Source: Pseudomonadota bacterium
GTDB taxonomy: Bacteria; Myxococcota_A; Polyangia; Polyangiales; JAFGIB01
Direction: 5' to 3'
DNA: 36,341 bases
NCBI GenBank assembly: GCA_017881185.1
Contig: JADGRE010000032.1
Coordinates: 1 to 36,341 of the forward strand
Shown here piece after piece: positions 24,795 through 34,894 of this stretch; position 1 is the stretch's first letter; every line of letters begins with the position of its first letter. A program made the translations under genes and the position numbers. Under the pieces are notes generated by a model that made no database searches, had not been told where the DNA came from, and was given only the letters and a program-made list of their open reading frames with translations.

Positions 24795-25766
24795 TCAGCC
24801 AGCGACGCGGTTGCGACCTGCGGCCTTTGCGCCATACAGCGCGCGGTCCGCGGCAGCCACGAAGCTCTGGGGTGTGGCGTCGTCGGGCATCAGCGCGGCG
24901 CCGACCGAGACGGTCACACTCGGCAGGCGCTGGCCGTCCAGATAATCGATGGGTGTGTCGCCGACGGCGGCGCGTAGGCGCTCGGCCACCTCGCGTGCGT
25001 TGTTCAGCGCTGCGCCCGGCAACAGGATCGCGAATTCCTCGCCGCCATAGCGCGAGACGAGATCGGTCGGGCGCACGATGCCGCGCATGCACGCGGCGAC
25101 TTCGCGCAGTGCGAAATCGCCCGCCACGTGGCCATGCTTGTCGTTGAACTGCTTGAAGTGATCGACATCGACCAAGAGCAACGACAGCGGCTCGCGACTG
25201 GAGCGCGAGCGTTCCATTTGACGCGCCAGCATCTTGTCCATCCAGTAGCGATTGAACAGACCCGTGAGGCCGTCCACGCTGGCGTGGAACTTGTACTTCT
25301 CCAGCTGTTCGCGGTCGCGCTGGATGATCTCGTTGCCACCGCGCAGTCGCCCCGCCAGCGTCCGCAGCAAGTTGTACGCCACGGCGTGCGACGAATCAGC
25401 GAGCAACCACAGCAGCTCTTCGTCCAACAGCAGCACCCGCGTCGGCTCGGCGGCGACGACGTAGGCCGAGGCTGGCTTGTGATCGATGAGCGAGATCTCT
25501 CCGACCATCTCGCCCGCACCCACGCGGGTGAGCGCGCGCGAGTCGGGTGACTCCAGGTGCACGCCGAGCCCGCCGGACAACACCAGGTACAAGGTGCGGT
25601 TGCCTTCGCCAACGGCGATCAGCTGCTCGCCGTGCGCGAGCGTTCGCACCGCGCAACCGCGCAGCACGGGCTCGAGCGCCCCGAGGTCGGCCGACGCAAA
25701 GAGCGCGAGCCCTTCGAGCTCGGCGCGGGTGAATGCCGCGGATGATGTTTCGGAGACTGCTTGCAT
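24795..25766 (-). CDS. Diguanylate cyclase (GGDEF) with N-terminal cyclic-nucleotide-binding-like domain
   Basis: RYGGEEFAILLPG active site; RPTD I-site 5 residues upstream; N-terminal cNMP-binding fold (VGEGNRTLYLVLSGGLGVHL...GEMVGEISLIDHKPASAYVVAAEP). Likely start MQAVSETSS. Confidence 0.88.
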   Translation of the reverse strand: MQAVSETSSAAFTRAELEGLALFASADLGALEPVLRGCAVRTLAHGEQLIAVGEGNRTLYLVLSGGLGVHLESPDSRALTRVGAGEMVGEISLIDHKPASAYVVAAEPTRVLLLDEELLWLLADSSHAVAYNLLRTLAGRLRGGNEIIQRDREQLEKYKFHASVDGLTGLFNRYWMDKMLARQMERSRSSREPLSLLLVDVDHFKQFNDKHGHVAGDFALREVAACMRGIVRPTDLVSRYGGEEFAILLPGAALNNAREVAERLRAAVGDTPIDYLDGQRLPSVTVSVGAALMPDDATPQSFVAAADRALYGAKAAGRNRVAG

Positions 25767-25885
25767 CGCAGGGCGTGGGCGGCAGGCGTGAGCGATCAGT
25801 ATACAGGAGCACGAGCGCCTGGCGGGCTGCGATCGCGTGGCACACCTGCGCGTACAGCCGTCGGCGTGCACGAGACGTGCACAGC

Positions 25886-27890
25886 TCAGCTTGCGGGTGG
25901 TGCAAGCCCAGGTGCCAGCATGTGCGCCCACGCCTGCGGGCGCGCGACGCCTTGCGCGCGCATGAAGTCGTCGTCGGCGTGCGTGGCAGCTCGCACTGCG
26001 CCCACATCGACTTCACCGCGCGCGTGCCGCAAGCCGGCAAGCCGCGCGCGCATCAGGTGCTCATGCAGCTGCATCTCGGAGGCTGCGTAGTGGTCGGCCG
26101 AGCGCGCGAGTGAATCGCATGCGGCGGCCAAGTCGCCGTCCAGCAATTGCAGTGCAGCCGTCAGCTGCAAGCGCGTGCCCTCGCTGGTTGCGTTCGAGCC
26201 GCGCACGCGCAGCCGGTGCACGGCGCGCTGCACCAGGCGACGCGTGCGCGCGCGGTCGCTGTGTGCATCGCACTGCAGGGCAGCGCAGGCAGGTAGGGTG
26301 CCGTCGTCCATGAAGGCGACGAGCCACGACCGTTGCTCGGCCTGCAAGATGGCCGCTTGCCCGTCGCCTTGGTAGAGCGCACACAGCATGCGCTCGCTCT
26401 GTACTTGCTCGCGCATGATGCCATGCGGCATTTGCGCTAGCAGTTGCAGCTTGCGTTCCAAGAGGCCGTGTGCGCCTGACACGTCGTCGACCACGAGACG
26501 GCGCATCACCGAATCGCCGCCGACCAGCGCCAGGTCGTCGCCTGCCTCGATGGCGCTGCGAGCGAGGCGCTCGAAGATGCGAGCCGCGTCCCCGAGCCCA
26601 CCCATCGCGAAGAGCGAGTAGCCTTGAGCGGCACGCGCGACCCAAGCCGGGAGGACCGGCGCCAGGCCCTCGCTGCTCAGCGTGTCCTCGGCTTCCTGTG
26701 CGGTGGCCAGTGCTTGGCGCAGCCGCCCGCCGTGTATGTGCGCATACGCAATGAAGCTCAGCGTGGCGCTGCGCAGGCTGGGGTTGTCGTGGCGGCGCGC
26801 CAGCGAGCACGCGACCTCACCCAGCGTTGCAGCGTGCGCCTGACCGGACTTGGTCCTGGCGAACACGGCGGAGAGCATTGCGAGCGACAGGCCCGTGCGC
26901 GCGGCATCGCCGGAGCGCAAGGCGCGTGCTGCGAACACGCTCATGAAGTACGCGCCGCGTGCGGCATCATAGGCCGGAACGAGGCCTGCGCCGTGCAAGC
27001 AGTGCTCCAGAATCTCGGCCTCGCGCGCGTCGACATGTGCAGCAGGGGTTTCTAGCTTCTGCAGATGCGCGAGTCTCTGCTTGCTCGTGGCCGTCAGCCA
27101 CAGCCAGCTCAAGCGGGTGACGGCGGCTGCCAGCGCGAGCAAAGCATTGCGCGGCCAGCGCACGCCGGCAGCTTGGAGCAGGTGCGCCAAGAGCGGCATT
27201 CCCTGTTCGCCGTGGCCGCTACCCAGGAAGTGTCTGGCCGCCTCCATCTGCAGCTCATGGCGGCGCTTCGGCAGCTGGCACGTCTGTGCGGCGCTTTCGA
27301 ACGCGCCGGCCGCTTCCGTCCAGAGACCGGCCATGGACAGCGCCTGACCACGTCGCGCGCGCAGCTCACGAGCGTCGACCTCGTCGGCCGGCAGCAGCGT
27401 GATCGCTTGGCTCAGGAAGTCGGCGCAACGCTCGAACGCGAGGTTCGCGCCGGCGTTGTCGGCGGCTTGCACCGCGAACGCACCGGCGCGCTCTGGCTCA
27501 CCGGCAGCCAGCCAGTGCGCGAACAAGACCTGCGGGTCGGCGCCGGGTCTCGCGCTCGTAACAACGCCCGGTGAGCAGTGAGGTGCGACGGTCGGCGCGT
27601 GTCTCGTCGAGAAAGGCGTGAACGAGGGTGGTCTTGCCGATGCCGGACTCGCCTCGCACTTGCACGACCGTGGGCTGTCCGGCGCGGGCCGCGCTCAAGG
27701 CTTGGCGCAACACTCCGAGCTCGGCGTCGCGGCCGACCAGGGGCACGGCTTCGCGCAGCTCGATGCTCGCAGGTGGGCTCGTGATGGTGGGTGGTCTGCC
27801 TTGCAGCTGTCCGACGAGACTCGCGGCGTCGGAGCCCGACGAAGCTCGAAATGACCGGGCGCATTGATATAGAGTGGGGCCGATGAGCAC
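25886..27890 (-). pseudogene. AAA ATPase-TPR regulatory protein (kinase/AAA/TPR style), internally deleted and out of frame
   Basis: AAA part VPLVGRDAELGVLRQAL...GESGIGKTTLVHAFL...LLTGRCYERE (ORF 27498-27890); TPR-like part DPQVLFAHWLAAGEPERAGAFAVQAAD... (ORF 25886-27526) in another frame; junction near 27,540-27,553. Confidence 0.6.
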
Positions 27891-28389
27891 GGAGCTCGAC
27901 GCGCAGATTCGGCGTGCCTGCGATAGCGCAGACTACGCGCTCGCCGCCACCTGCTTCATCGAGCATCACGGCGGCGAGATCCTGGCGTTTCTGGGGTCAC
28001 GTTTGCGAAGCCGCACCAGCGCGGAAGAAGTCTTCGCCATTTTCGCCGAGAAGCTCTGGATCGGGCTGCCGAGCTTCGAGTGGCGCGCGAGCGTACGCAG
28101 CTGGGCGTACCGGCTCGCGCGCAACGCCGCCAACGACTTCGTGCAAGCGGCCCAGCACAAGGCCGGCCGTCACGTGTCGCTCGGCGACAACCCCGCGTTG
28201 TCGGCGTTGATCGATCGCGTCCGCACCACCACGGCCGCATACCGTCGCACGCCGGTCAAAGATCGCATGCGCGAGCTGCCACTGCCGGAGGACGAAATCG
28301 ATCGCGAAGCGGCGCGCTTGCGCAAGCGCTTCGAGCGCGTGAAGGAGCGTCTGCGCGAGCTCGCGCGTGACGCCGGTCTCATCTCATGA
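27883..28389 (+). CDS. ECF/sigma-70-like RNA polymerase sigma factor, apparently lacking region 4
   Basis: Region 2 features: LRSRTSAEEVFAIFAEKLWIGLPSFEWRASVRSWAYRLARNAANDFVQ; C-term REAARLRKRFERVKERLRELA present, but no recognisable LLxLRxxxxxxWxxIA HTH segment between. Confidence 0.65.
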   Translation: MSTELDAQIRRACDSADYALAATCFIEHHGGEILAFLGSRLRSRTSAEEVFAIFAEKLWIGLPSFEWRASVRSWAYRLARNAANDFVQAAQHKAGRHVSLGDNPALSALIDRVRTTTAAYRRTPVKDRMRELPLPEDEIDREAARLRKRFERVKERLRELARDAGLIS

Positions 28390-30161
28390 GCCACGCTGCA
28401 CGTCTGGCCAAGACACGCGCATTGCGCGCCGCGCGCGCGCTTTCCACCGAGCTGCCGGCCGACTCGGCGGCGTTCGGACGCGCGCCACGCAAAGACGCAC
28501 GCTTCGTTCCCGTCGCCAGCGAACGGGTTGCGACCAGCGCCGACCTGATCAATGCCGCGCCTGCGCTGCGTGTAGATGCCGCCAACCTCGAACAAGCGCT
28601 GTCGTTCGCATTTCTCACCGGCAACGCGGGCGGCTCGCTGGCCTCGGCACTCACGCAAGCCGCGGTGGCGCCGAGCGCGTTCCGCAGCGACGACTTTGCC
28701 GATGCACTGTTCGTCGACGAGCTCATCAACGGCTGTTTCACGTTCCAGGTCGCAGGCAAGTCCGCAGCACTCGACCGCGCGCATCTGCGCAAGCTGCTGT
28801 GCCAGCCGCCGCGCGACACCAGCAGCGTGCGCCTGCGCCAGGGCGTGCTCGCGGAGTTGGTGGCAGACGCCGGCCTTCTCGCCGCGCTCGAACGCAGCTA
28901 CCAGGCCATCCTCGTGCTCATGGCCTTGCTCGACGACGAAGGCTCCGATTCGCGCCTCGACATGACGCAGTGGCGCATCGACGTGCTCGGCGCCGTGCGC
29001 GACGCCATCCACTCCCTCGATGCGCGCTTCGCGGGCGCGCGCTCGGCACTGCGTCGTCTGCACGCGTTCGGCGAACACGCGCGTGGCAGCAGCGCCTGGC
29101 AACGCCTGTGCGCCTTGCTCGACTTCGAGGGCGAGAGCGCCCGTGCGCAGCTGCAGGTGCGCCTGGGCGCCGACGGCAGCATCCGTGCACTGGAGATCCT
29201 GGCAGTGACCGAGCGCACCGACTCGGAATTCTACGTGCCCCCGTGGCAGCGCGTGTTGCGCCGCCTGCTCTTGTGGCTGCAGGGCTATCGCGTCGGCGCG
29301 CGCGACGTGGTCGAGCGCTGGCTCGAGGAAGTATTCGTGGGCATCAGGCCGCTCTTGCCAGCCTTGGTACAACTCAAGGGTGACCTCGAATTCTACCTCG
29401 GGGCGTTGCATTGGAAGGCGCTGGCGGAGCGCAAGGGCCTGCCCGTGTGTCTGCCCACGCTCACCGAGGCGGCCGCCGCCGACAGCAGCAAAGAGCTGCG
29501 CGGCCTTTGGAACCCGCTGCTGTTGGCGCAGACGAACGCGCCGGTCGCCACCGATGTGCAGCTGACGAGCTGCGCCTGCACGTGCATCACCACCGGACCC
29601 AACTCGGGCGGCAAGACGCGCTTTCTGCAGGCGCTGGCGTTGTGCCAGCTGCTCTCCGAGTGCGGCTGCTTTGCGCCTGCGCGCGTGGCGGTGCTGCGAC
29701 GCGCGTCCGGTCTGTTCGTGTCGCTCGGCGAGACCAGTGCGGCCGACCAGGAAGAGGGGCGGCTGGGCATGGAGCTGGTGCGCATTCGGCGCGTGTTCGA
29801 GCACAGCGCGCCCGGGGCGCTGATCGTGCTCGACGAGCTGTGCTCAGGTACCAATCCCTCCGAGGGCGAGGAGATCTTCCGCATGCTGCTCGAGCTCTTG
29901 CACGAAGTCGGTCACGAAGTGCACGTCACCACGCACTTCCTCAGCTTCGCGCAGCGTCTGACCACGGAGCGTGAAGCGCTCGGCTTGCACTTTCTGCAGG
30001 TCGAGCTCGACGCGGACAAGCGTCCCACCTACGCGTTCGTGCCTGGTGTCGCCACCACTTCGCTCGCGCATCAGACGGCGGAGCGACTGGGCGTCACGCG
30101 CGAACAGCTGCGCGAGTTGCTCGTGCGCGCCTCGCCACCCAAGCCGGTCACCAATCCGTAG
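28386..30161 (+). CDS. MutS-like (MutS2/MutS-family) ATPase
   Basis: Walker A TGPNSGGKTRFLQ; Walker B ALIVLDELCSGTNPSEGEE; VTTHFLSFAQRL; ATGA overlap with upstream sigma gene. Confidence 0.85.
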   Translation: MSHAARLAKTRALRAARALSTELPADSAAFGRAPRKDARFVPVASERVATSADLINAAPALRVDAANLEQALSFAFLTGNAGGSLASALTQAAVAPSAFRSDDFADALFVDELINGCFTFQVAGKSAALDRAHLRKLLCQPPRDTSSVRLRQGVLAELVADAGLLAALERSYQAILVLMALLDDEGSDSRLDMTQWRIDVLGAVRDAIHSLDARFAGARSALRRLHAFGEHARGSSAWQRLCALLDFEGESARAQLQVRLGADGSIRALEILAVTERTDSEFYVPPWQRVLRRLLLWLQGYRVGARDVVERWLEEVFVGIRPLLPALVQLKGDLEFYLGALHWKALAERKGLPVCLPTLTEAAAADSSKELRGLWNPLLLAQTNAPVATDVQLTSCACTCITTGPNSGGKTRFLQALALCQLLSECGCFAPARVAVLRRASGLFVSLGETSAADQEEGRLGMELVRIRRVFEHSAPGALIVLDELCSGTNPSEGEEIFRMLLELLHEVGHEVHVTTHFLSFAQRLTTEREALGLHFLQVELDADKRPTYAFVPGVATTSLAHQTAERLGVTREQLRELLVRASPPKPVTNP

Positions 30162-31773
30162 CCGCGTAGTCCTTCAAGAACAGCCCCCAGACGTGTTTGC
30201 CCGTGGCGAAGCCGTCGAAGATCGGGTCGCAGATCCGCGCGGCGCCGTCGACGATGTCGAGCGGAGGGTGAAAGCCGTGTTCGGCGGTCTTGCGCGCAGC
30301 GATCTCGGCCGGGTCTTCGTCGGTGACCCAACCCGTATCCACGCTGTTCATGTGGATGCCGTCTTTGACGTAGTCGCGCGCCGAGGTGCGCGTCATCATG
30401 TTGAGCGCAGCCTTCGCCATATTGGTGTGCGGATGCTTGTCGGTCTTGAAGCTGCGGTAGAACTGCCCCTCCATCGCAGACACATTCACGATGTGCTTGT
30501 CGAACGAGGCCTGCCGCAGCATCAGTGACTTGAGCCGCGCATTCAAGATGAACGGCGCCACGGCGTTGACGAGCTGCACCTCGAGCAACTCCACCGCGGA
30601 CACCTCAGCCATCGGCAACCGCCAGCTGTTGTTTGCGCGCAGGTCGACCTGCTGCAGGTCGGCGTCGAGCGCGCCGCGCGGGAAGATGTGCGTGCTGCGC
30701 TCGAGGTCCTCTTCGAGCAGTGCCAGCTGCGACAGCGCCGCCGGGTCGCGCAGCCCCGCGGCCTGCGCGGCTACCGAGAGCGAGCGAGCGCCGCTGCTAC
30801 CAGTGCCAAGCTTGCGCGTGTCGTCTGCTGCCCGCATCGCCTCGTACGCTTGCAGCAGACGCGCGGCGGGCGCGGGCAGGGTGGCGGCGGGCTGCTGCTC
30901 GCCACTCATCAGGTGGCCGTAGAACCCAGCCGGCCGTCGCACCGTCTGGCAAGCGTTGTTGATGATGAAGTCCAGGCGCGGCAGCGTCTCGCTGAGGTAG
31001 CGCGTGAACAGCTCCACGCTCGGGGTGTGGCGCAGGTCGAGCCCGTGCACCTGCAGCCGGTGTAGCCAATCCCCGGCGTCGGCCTCGCGCGCGTAGCGCA
31101 GCGCTGCGTCTCGCGGAAAGCGCGTGGTCACGATCACGCTCGCACCCGCGCGCAGCAACATGATGGCCGCCTGGTAGCCAATCTTCACGCGCGAGCCGGT
31201 CACCAGCGCCACGCGCCCGCGCAAGTCGGCCGTCTGCTGGCGCTTGTGCCAGTTCAGCTCGGCGCAGCGCGCGCACAGCGAATCGTAGAAGAAATGCAGC
31301 TCGCGGAAGCGTTGCTTGCACACGTAACAGTTGCGATCCTCGATGACGCTGCGCGTCGCGACCGGCGCCATGTTCGGATCCAATGCATGGTCGATGTCGA
31401 GACCTGCGCCCACAGGTGGCGAGCGCAACGCCGGCGTGGCGAACACTGCTTGCCGGCGCTTCTCGCGGATCCCCGTTTGCGCGAGCAAGGCTTCGTCGGT
31501 GGCACGTCGATCCGACTTCCTGCGTCTACGCGCCGCGCGCGCCAGTTCCCGCTTGGCCCACGGATCGGGCCGCGCGATTTCTCCCGCCGCACGCAACAGT
31601 CGCGCCCGCTGCTCGTCGCTCAACGCAATCAGCTTCGCCCGGTCCTCGCGCACCGATTCGAGCAACGCGATGGCATCGGCGGCACGCTCCGAAAATCGCG
31701 CTTCTTGCTCGCTGTTCTGCTGACGGGCGGGCAGGTCTGGTGCCTGCGATTCGGTACTTCGTTCGGAGTCCAC
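30148..31773 (-). CDS. SDR-family oxidoreductase with N-terminal extension and CXXC...CXXC zinc-ribbon-like motif
   Basis: 541 aa; GRVALVTGSRVKIGYQAAIMLLRAGASVIVTTRFP Rossmann; DFIINNACQT; NVSAMEGQF; CYVCKQRFRELHFFYDSLCARC. 3' end overlaps MutS-like CDS by 14 bp. Confidence 0.82.
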   Translation of the reverse strand: MDSERSTESQAPDLPARQQNSEQEARFSERAADAIALLESVREDRAKLIALSDEQRARLLRAAGEIARPDPWAKRELARAARRRRKSDRRATDEALLAQTGIREKRRQAVFATPALRSPPVGAGLDIDHALDPNMAPVATRSVIEDRNCYVCKQRFRELHFFYDSLCARCAELNWHKRQQTADLRGRVALVTGSRVKIGYQAAIMLLRAGASVIVTTRFPRDAALRYAREADAGDWLHRLQVHGLDLRHTPSVELFTRYLSETLPRLDFIINNACQTVRRPAGFYGHLMSGEQQPAATLPAPAARLLQAYEAMRAADDTRKLGTGSSGARSLSVAAQAAGLRDPAALSQLALLEEDLERSTHIFPRGALDADLQQVDLRANNSWRLPMAEVSAVELLEVQLVNAVAPFILNARLKSLMLRQASFDKHIVNVSAMEGQFYRSFKTDKHPHTNMAKAALNMMTRTSARDYVKDGIHMNSVDTGWVTDEDPAEIAARKTAEHGFHPPLDIVDGAARICDPIFDGFATGKHVWGLFLKDYAATDW

Positions 31774-31840
31774 GGCGGGCTTATAGCCGGCAAATGGCTG
31801 GTTGGCGAACGGGGAGCTGGGGCCTCGGAGTCCGGCGCGT

Positions 31841-32170
31841 TCAGCGCACGCCCATCAGCTCGACTTCGAACACGAGCGTCGAGCGCGGCGGAATCACCGG
31901 CGGGAAACCGCGGTCGCCGTAGGCCAGATGCGCCGGGATGGTGAGCTTGCGCAGCCCGCCGATCTTCATGCCCGCCACGCCCTGGTCCCAACCCTTGATT
32001 ACCTCGGAGGCACCGAGCCTGAAGTTGAACGGCGAGCCGCGATCGCGCGAGCTGTCGAACTTGGTGCCGTTGAGCAGGGTGCCTACGTAGTGCACCGACA
32101 CGGACTTGCCGGCTACGGCTTCGATGCCGGTACCCACCTTGAGGTCTTCGATATTAAGGGCTTCGGTCAT
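31841..32170 (-). CDS. FKBP-type peptidyl-prolyl cis-trans isomerase
   Basis: VSVHYVGTLLNGTKFDSSRDRGSPFNFRLGASEVIKGWDQGVAGMKIGGLRKLTIPAHLAYGDRG; start at MTEALN (32170) or MLAM (32179). Confidence 0.93.
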   Translation of the reverse strand: MTEALNIEDLKVGTGIEAVAGKSVSVHYVGTLLNGTKFDSSRDRGSPFNFRLGASEVIKGWDQGVAGMKIGGLRKLTIPAHLAYGDRGFPPVIPPRSTLVFEVELMGVR

Positions 32171-32338
32171 TGCGAGCATCTCCTGCGCGAACGCTTTCAG
32201 ACCCCTTGTGTTCGGTCAAGTACGGACGAACAGCGACCCCCGTGACGGGTGCTGGTCAGGTTGAAGTTACTCTGTTGAAATGTCTCTCGGCGTATGCAGT
32301 GATCACGCTTCGGCGTTTTCCAAGGGCGGACTATCACC

Positions 32339-33625
32339 ATGAGCACGGCGAAACTCATCTACGAAGGCAAAGAGTACGAATTCCCGGTTGTCGAGGGTTC
32401 CGAAGGCGAGAAGGGTCTCGTCATCGGCGACCTGCGCGCCAAGACGGGTTTGATCACGCTCGACCCGGGCTACGGCAACACGGGCTCGTGCCAGAGCTCG
32501 ATCTGCTTCATCGATGGTGAGAAGGGCATCCTGCGCTACCGCGGCTATCCCATCGAGCAAGTCGCCGAGCGCGGCCGCTTCACCGAGGTCTGTTACCTGC
32601 TCATCTACGGCAAGCGCCCGTCGGTCGACGAGCTGCGTGCCTTCCGCGAGAAGATGAATCGCCACACGCTGCTGCACGAAGACATGAAGAAGTTCTACGA
32701 GGGCTACCCGCCCGGCGCGCACCCCATGGCCATCATGGCCGCGATGGTCGCGTCACTGTCGAGCTTCTATCCGGAGACGCCCGAGACGCTCGACACCAAC
32801 ATCGTGCGCATCCTGGCCAAGTCCAAGACGCTGGCAGCGTTCGCGTACAAGAAGAGCGTGGGCCAGCCCATGGTGTACCCGCACAACAGCCTGTCGTGGC
32901 CGGCCAACTTCTTGCGCATGATGTTCGCCGTGCCCGCCGAAGACTACGAGGTCAACCCCGTGCTCGAAGAGGCGCTCAACCTCTTGCTCATCCTGCACGC
33001 CGACCACGAACAGAATTGCAGCACCTCCACCATGCGCATGGTGGGCTCGAGCGAAGCCAACTTGTTCGCGTCCATCTCGGCCGCCATCTGCGGCTTGTGG
33101 GGCCCGCTGCACGGCGGCGCCAACCAGAGCGTGATCGAGATGCTCGAGGCCATCATCGCCGACGGCGGCGACTACAAGCGCTTCATCGATCGGGTGAAGA
33201 GCGGCGAGTCGCACATCCGCCTGATGGGCTTCGGCCACCGCGTGTACAAGAACTTCGATCCGCGCGCCAAGCTGCTCAAGCAAACCTGCGACCGCGTGTT
33301 CGCCAAGCTCGGCATCAACGACCCGCTGCTCGAGCTCGCCAAGAACATCGAGGAGCACGCGCTGCGCGACGAGTACTTCGTCAAGCGCAAGCTCTACCCG
33401 AACGTCGACTTCTACAGCGGTATCATCTACCGCGCGATGGGCATCCCCACGGAGATGTTCACCGTTATGTTCACGCTCGGTCGTTTGCCCGGCTGGATCG
33501 CTCACTGGATGGAGCAGCGCCGCGACAAGGAGTCGCGCATCCACCGCCCGCGTCAGATCTACACGGGCGAGACCATCCGCGAGTTCGAAGACCGCGGTAC
33601 CAAACAATTGCCCACCGGCCGCTGA
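32339..33625 (+). CDS. gltA: Citrate synthase
   Basis: 428 aa; GDLRAKTGLITLDPGYGNTGSCQSSICFIDG, GYPIEQVAER, LHADHEQNCSTSTMR, LWGPLHGGANQSVIEML, GFGHRVYKNFDPRA. Confidence 0.95.
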   Translation: MSTAKLIYEGKEYEFPVVEGSEGEKGLVIGDLRAKTGLITLDPGYGNTGSCQSSICFIDGEKGILRYRGYPIEQVAERGRFTEVCYLLIYGKRPSVDELRAFREKMNRHTLLHEDMKKFYEGYPPGAHPMAIMAAMVASLSSFYPETPETLDTNIVRILAKSKTLAAFAYKKSVGQPMVYPHNSLSWPANFLRMMFAVPAEDYEVNPVLEEALNLLLILHADHEQNCSTSTMRMVGSSEANLFASISAAICGLWGPLHGGANQSVIEMLEAIIADGGDYKRFIDRVKSGESHIRLMGFGHRVYKNFDPRAKLLKQTCDRVFAKLGINDPLLELAKNIEEHALRDEYFVKRKLYPNVDFYSGIIYRAMGIPTEMFTVMFTLGRLPGWIAHWMEQRRDKESRIHRPRQIYTGETIREFEDRGTKQLPTGR

Positions 33626-33676
33626 ACAGCAGCGCCTGGCCCGCGACTGTTCAGGTCTGCGCCGCAGCCGGTTTCG

Positions 33677-34894
33677 TCACGCGCGGGTCACCAGAGCCGC
33701 AATGGGCGCCGCCATCAGCAGCAAGAGGGCGGCGAGCAGGAAGGGTGCGCCCGGCAGCACCAGCGGCGGATGCGCGCCGATGAATGCCGCGAAGGTCAGC
33801 GTGAACATCGCTGGGCTGAGCAGCCCCGCGATGCCGCGCAAGCTGCTGACGGCGCCTTGCAGCTTGCCTTGCTCGCTCGGCGCGACCAGGCGCGTCATCA
33901 GCCCTTGTGTCGCCGGGCCCGCGATACCCCACAGCGACATGAATGGCACGCCGAGCCAGAACATCGCGCCCGTGCTGGCGAACCCATAGATCGCAAAGCT
34001 CAGCGCGCCCATGAGCAAGCCGACGATCAACGCACGCCGTTCACCGAAGCGCCGCACGATGGGTCGCACGAGCCCGCCTTGCACGACACTCGAGCCGACG
34101 CCCACGCCTGCGAGCGTGAGCCCGACCGTGCGTTGGTCCCAGCCGTAGCGATGACCCGCATACAGCACGAATACGCTCGGCAACACCTCGTGCGCCACCG
34201 CGGCGAGGAAGCTCACGCTCGACAGGCCCACGAGCGTTGGATGGGAACGCAGCAACGCGAGCGAGCCCACGGGACTCGCGCGTCGCCATTGCCAAGTGGA
34301 GCGTCGCTCGGGCGGCAGCGACTCGGGCAGCACGAACATGCCGTAGGTTGCGTTCACCAGCGACAGCGCACCGGCGACCCAAAACGGCAAGCGTGGATCG
34401 ACGCTGCCGAGCAGACCGCCGAACGCCGGGCCGAACACGAAGCCGATACCGAAAGCCGCGCCGAGCATGCCGAAGCGCCCGGCGCGCTCATGCACGGGTG
34501 TGACGTCGACGATGTAAGCGCTCGCCGTGGAGAAGCTCGCCGAGGTGATGCCCGAGATGGTGCGCCCCACGAACAACCACGACAGCGACGGCGCGAGCGC
34601 CATCAGTAGGTAGTCGAGGCCCAGGCCGAAATTCGACAAGAGGATCACCGGGCGCCGACCGAAGCGATCCGAGAGCGCGCCGAGCACCGGTGCGAACACG
34701 AACTGCATCAGCGCCCAGACCGTGGCGAACACGCCGTAGTACTTGGCGGCCGCCGCGGTGTCGCCGTGCGCGAAGTGCACGATGAGCTTGGGCAGCACCG
34801 GGACGATCAAGCCGAGTGCCAGCATGTCGAGCACCACCGTGATGAACACGAAGATGAACGCGGCGGGGCGCGGTGGTGTTGGTGCGCTGGTCAT
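33677..34894 (-). CDS. MFS transporter, TetA/DHA1-like
   Basis: 405 aa; LGLIVPVLPKLI, GALSDRFGRRPVILLSNFGLGLDYLLMALAPSLSWLFVGRTISGITSASFSTASAYIVDVTP. Confidence 0.88.
   Translation of the reverse strand: MTSAPTPPRPAAFIFVFITVVLDMLALGLIVPVLPKLIVHFAHGDTAAAAKYYGVFATVWALMQFVFAPVLGALSDRFGRRPVILLSNFGLGLDYLLMALAPSLSWLFVGRTISGITSASFSTASAYIVDVTPVHERAGRFGMLGAAFGIGFVFGPAFGGLLGSVDPRLPFWVAGALSLVNATYGMFVLPESLPPERRSTWQWRRASPVGSLALLRSHPTLVGLSSVSFLAAVAHEVLPSVFVLYAGHRYGWDQRTVGLTLAGVGVGSSVVQGGLVRPIVRRFGERRALIVGLLMGALSFAIYGFASTGAMFWLGVPFMSLWGIAGPATQGLMTRLVAPSEQGKLQGAVSSLRGIAGLLSPAMFTLTFAAFIGAHPPLVLPGAPFLLAALLLLMAAPIAALVTRA

Noticed and set aside
33626-33676. TGAACAG...CTGTTCA inverted repeat between gltA and the MFS gene as a terminator
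   Set aside because: Only 7-bp arms with a long loop and no T-tract; too weak to call.
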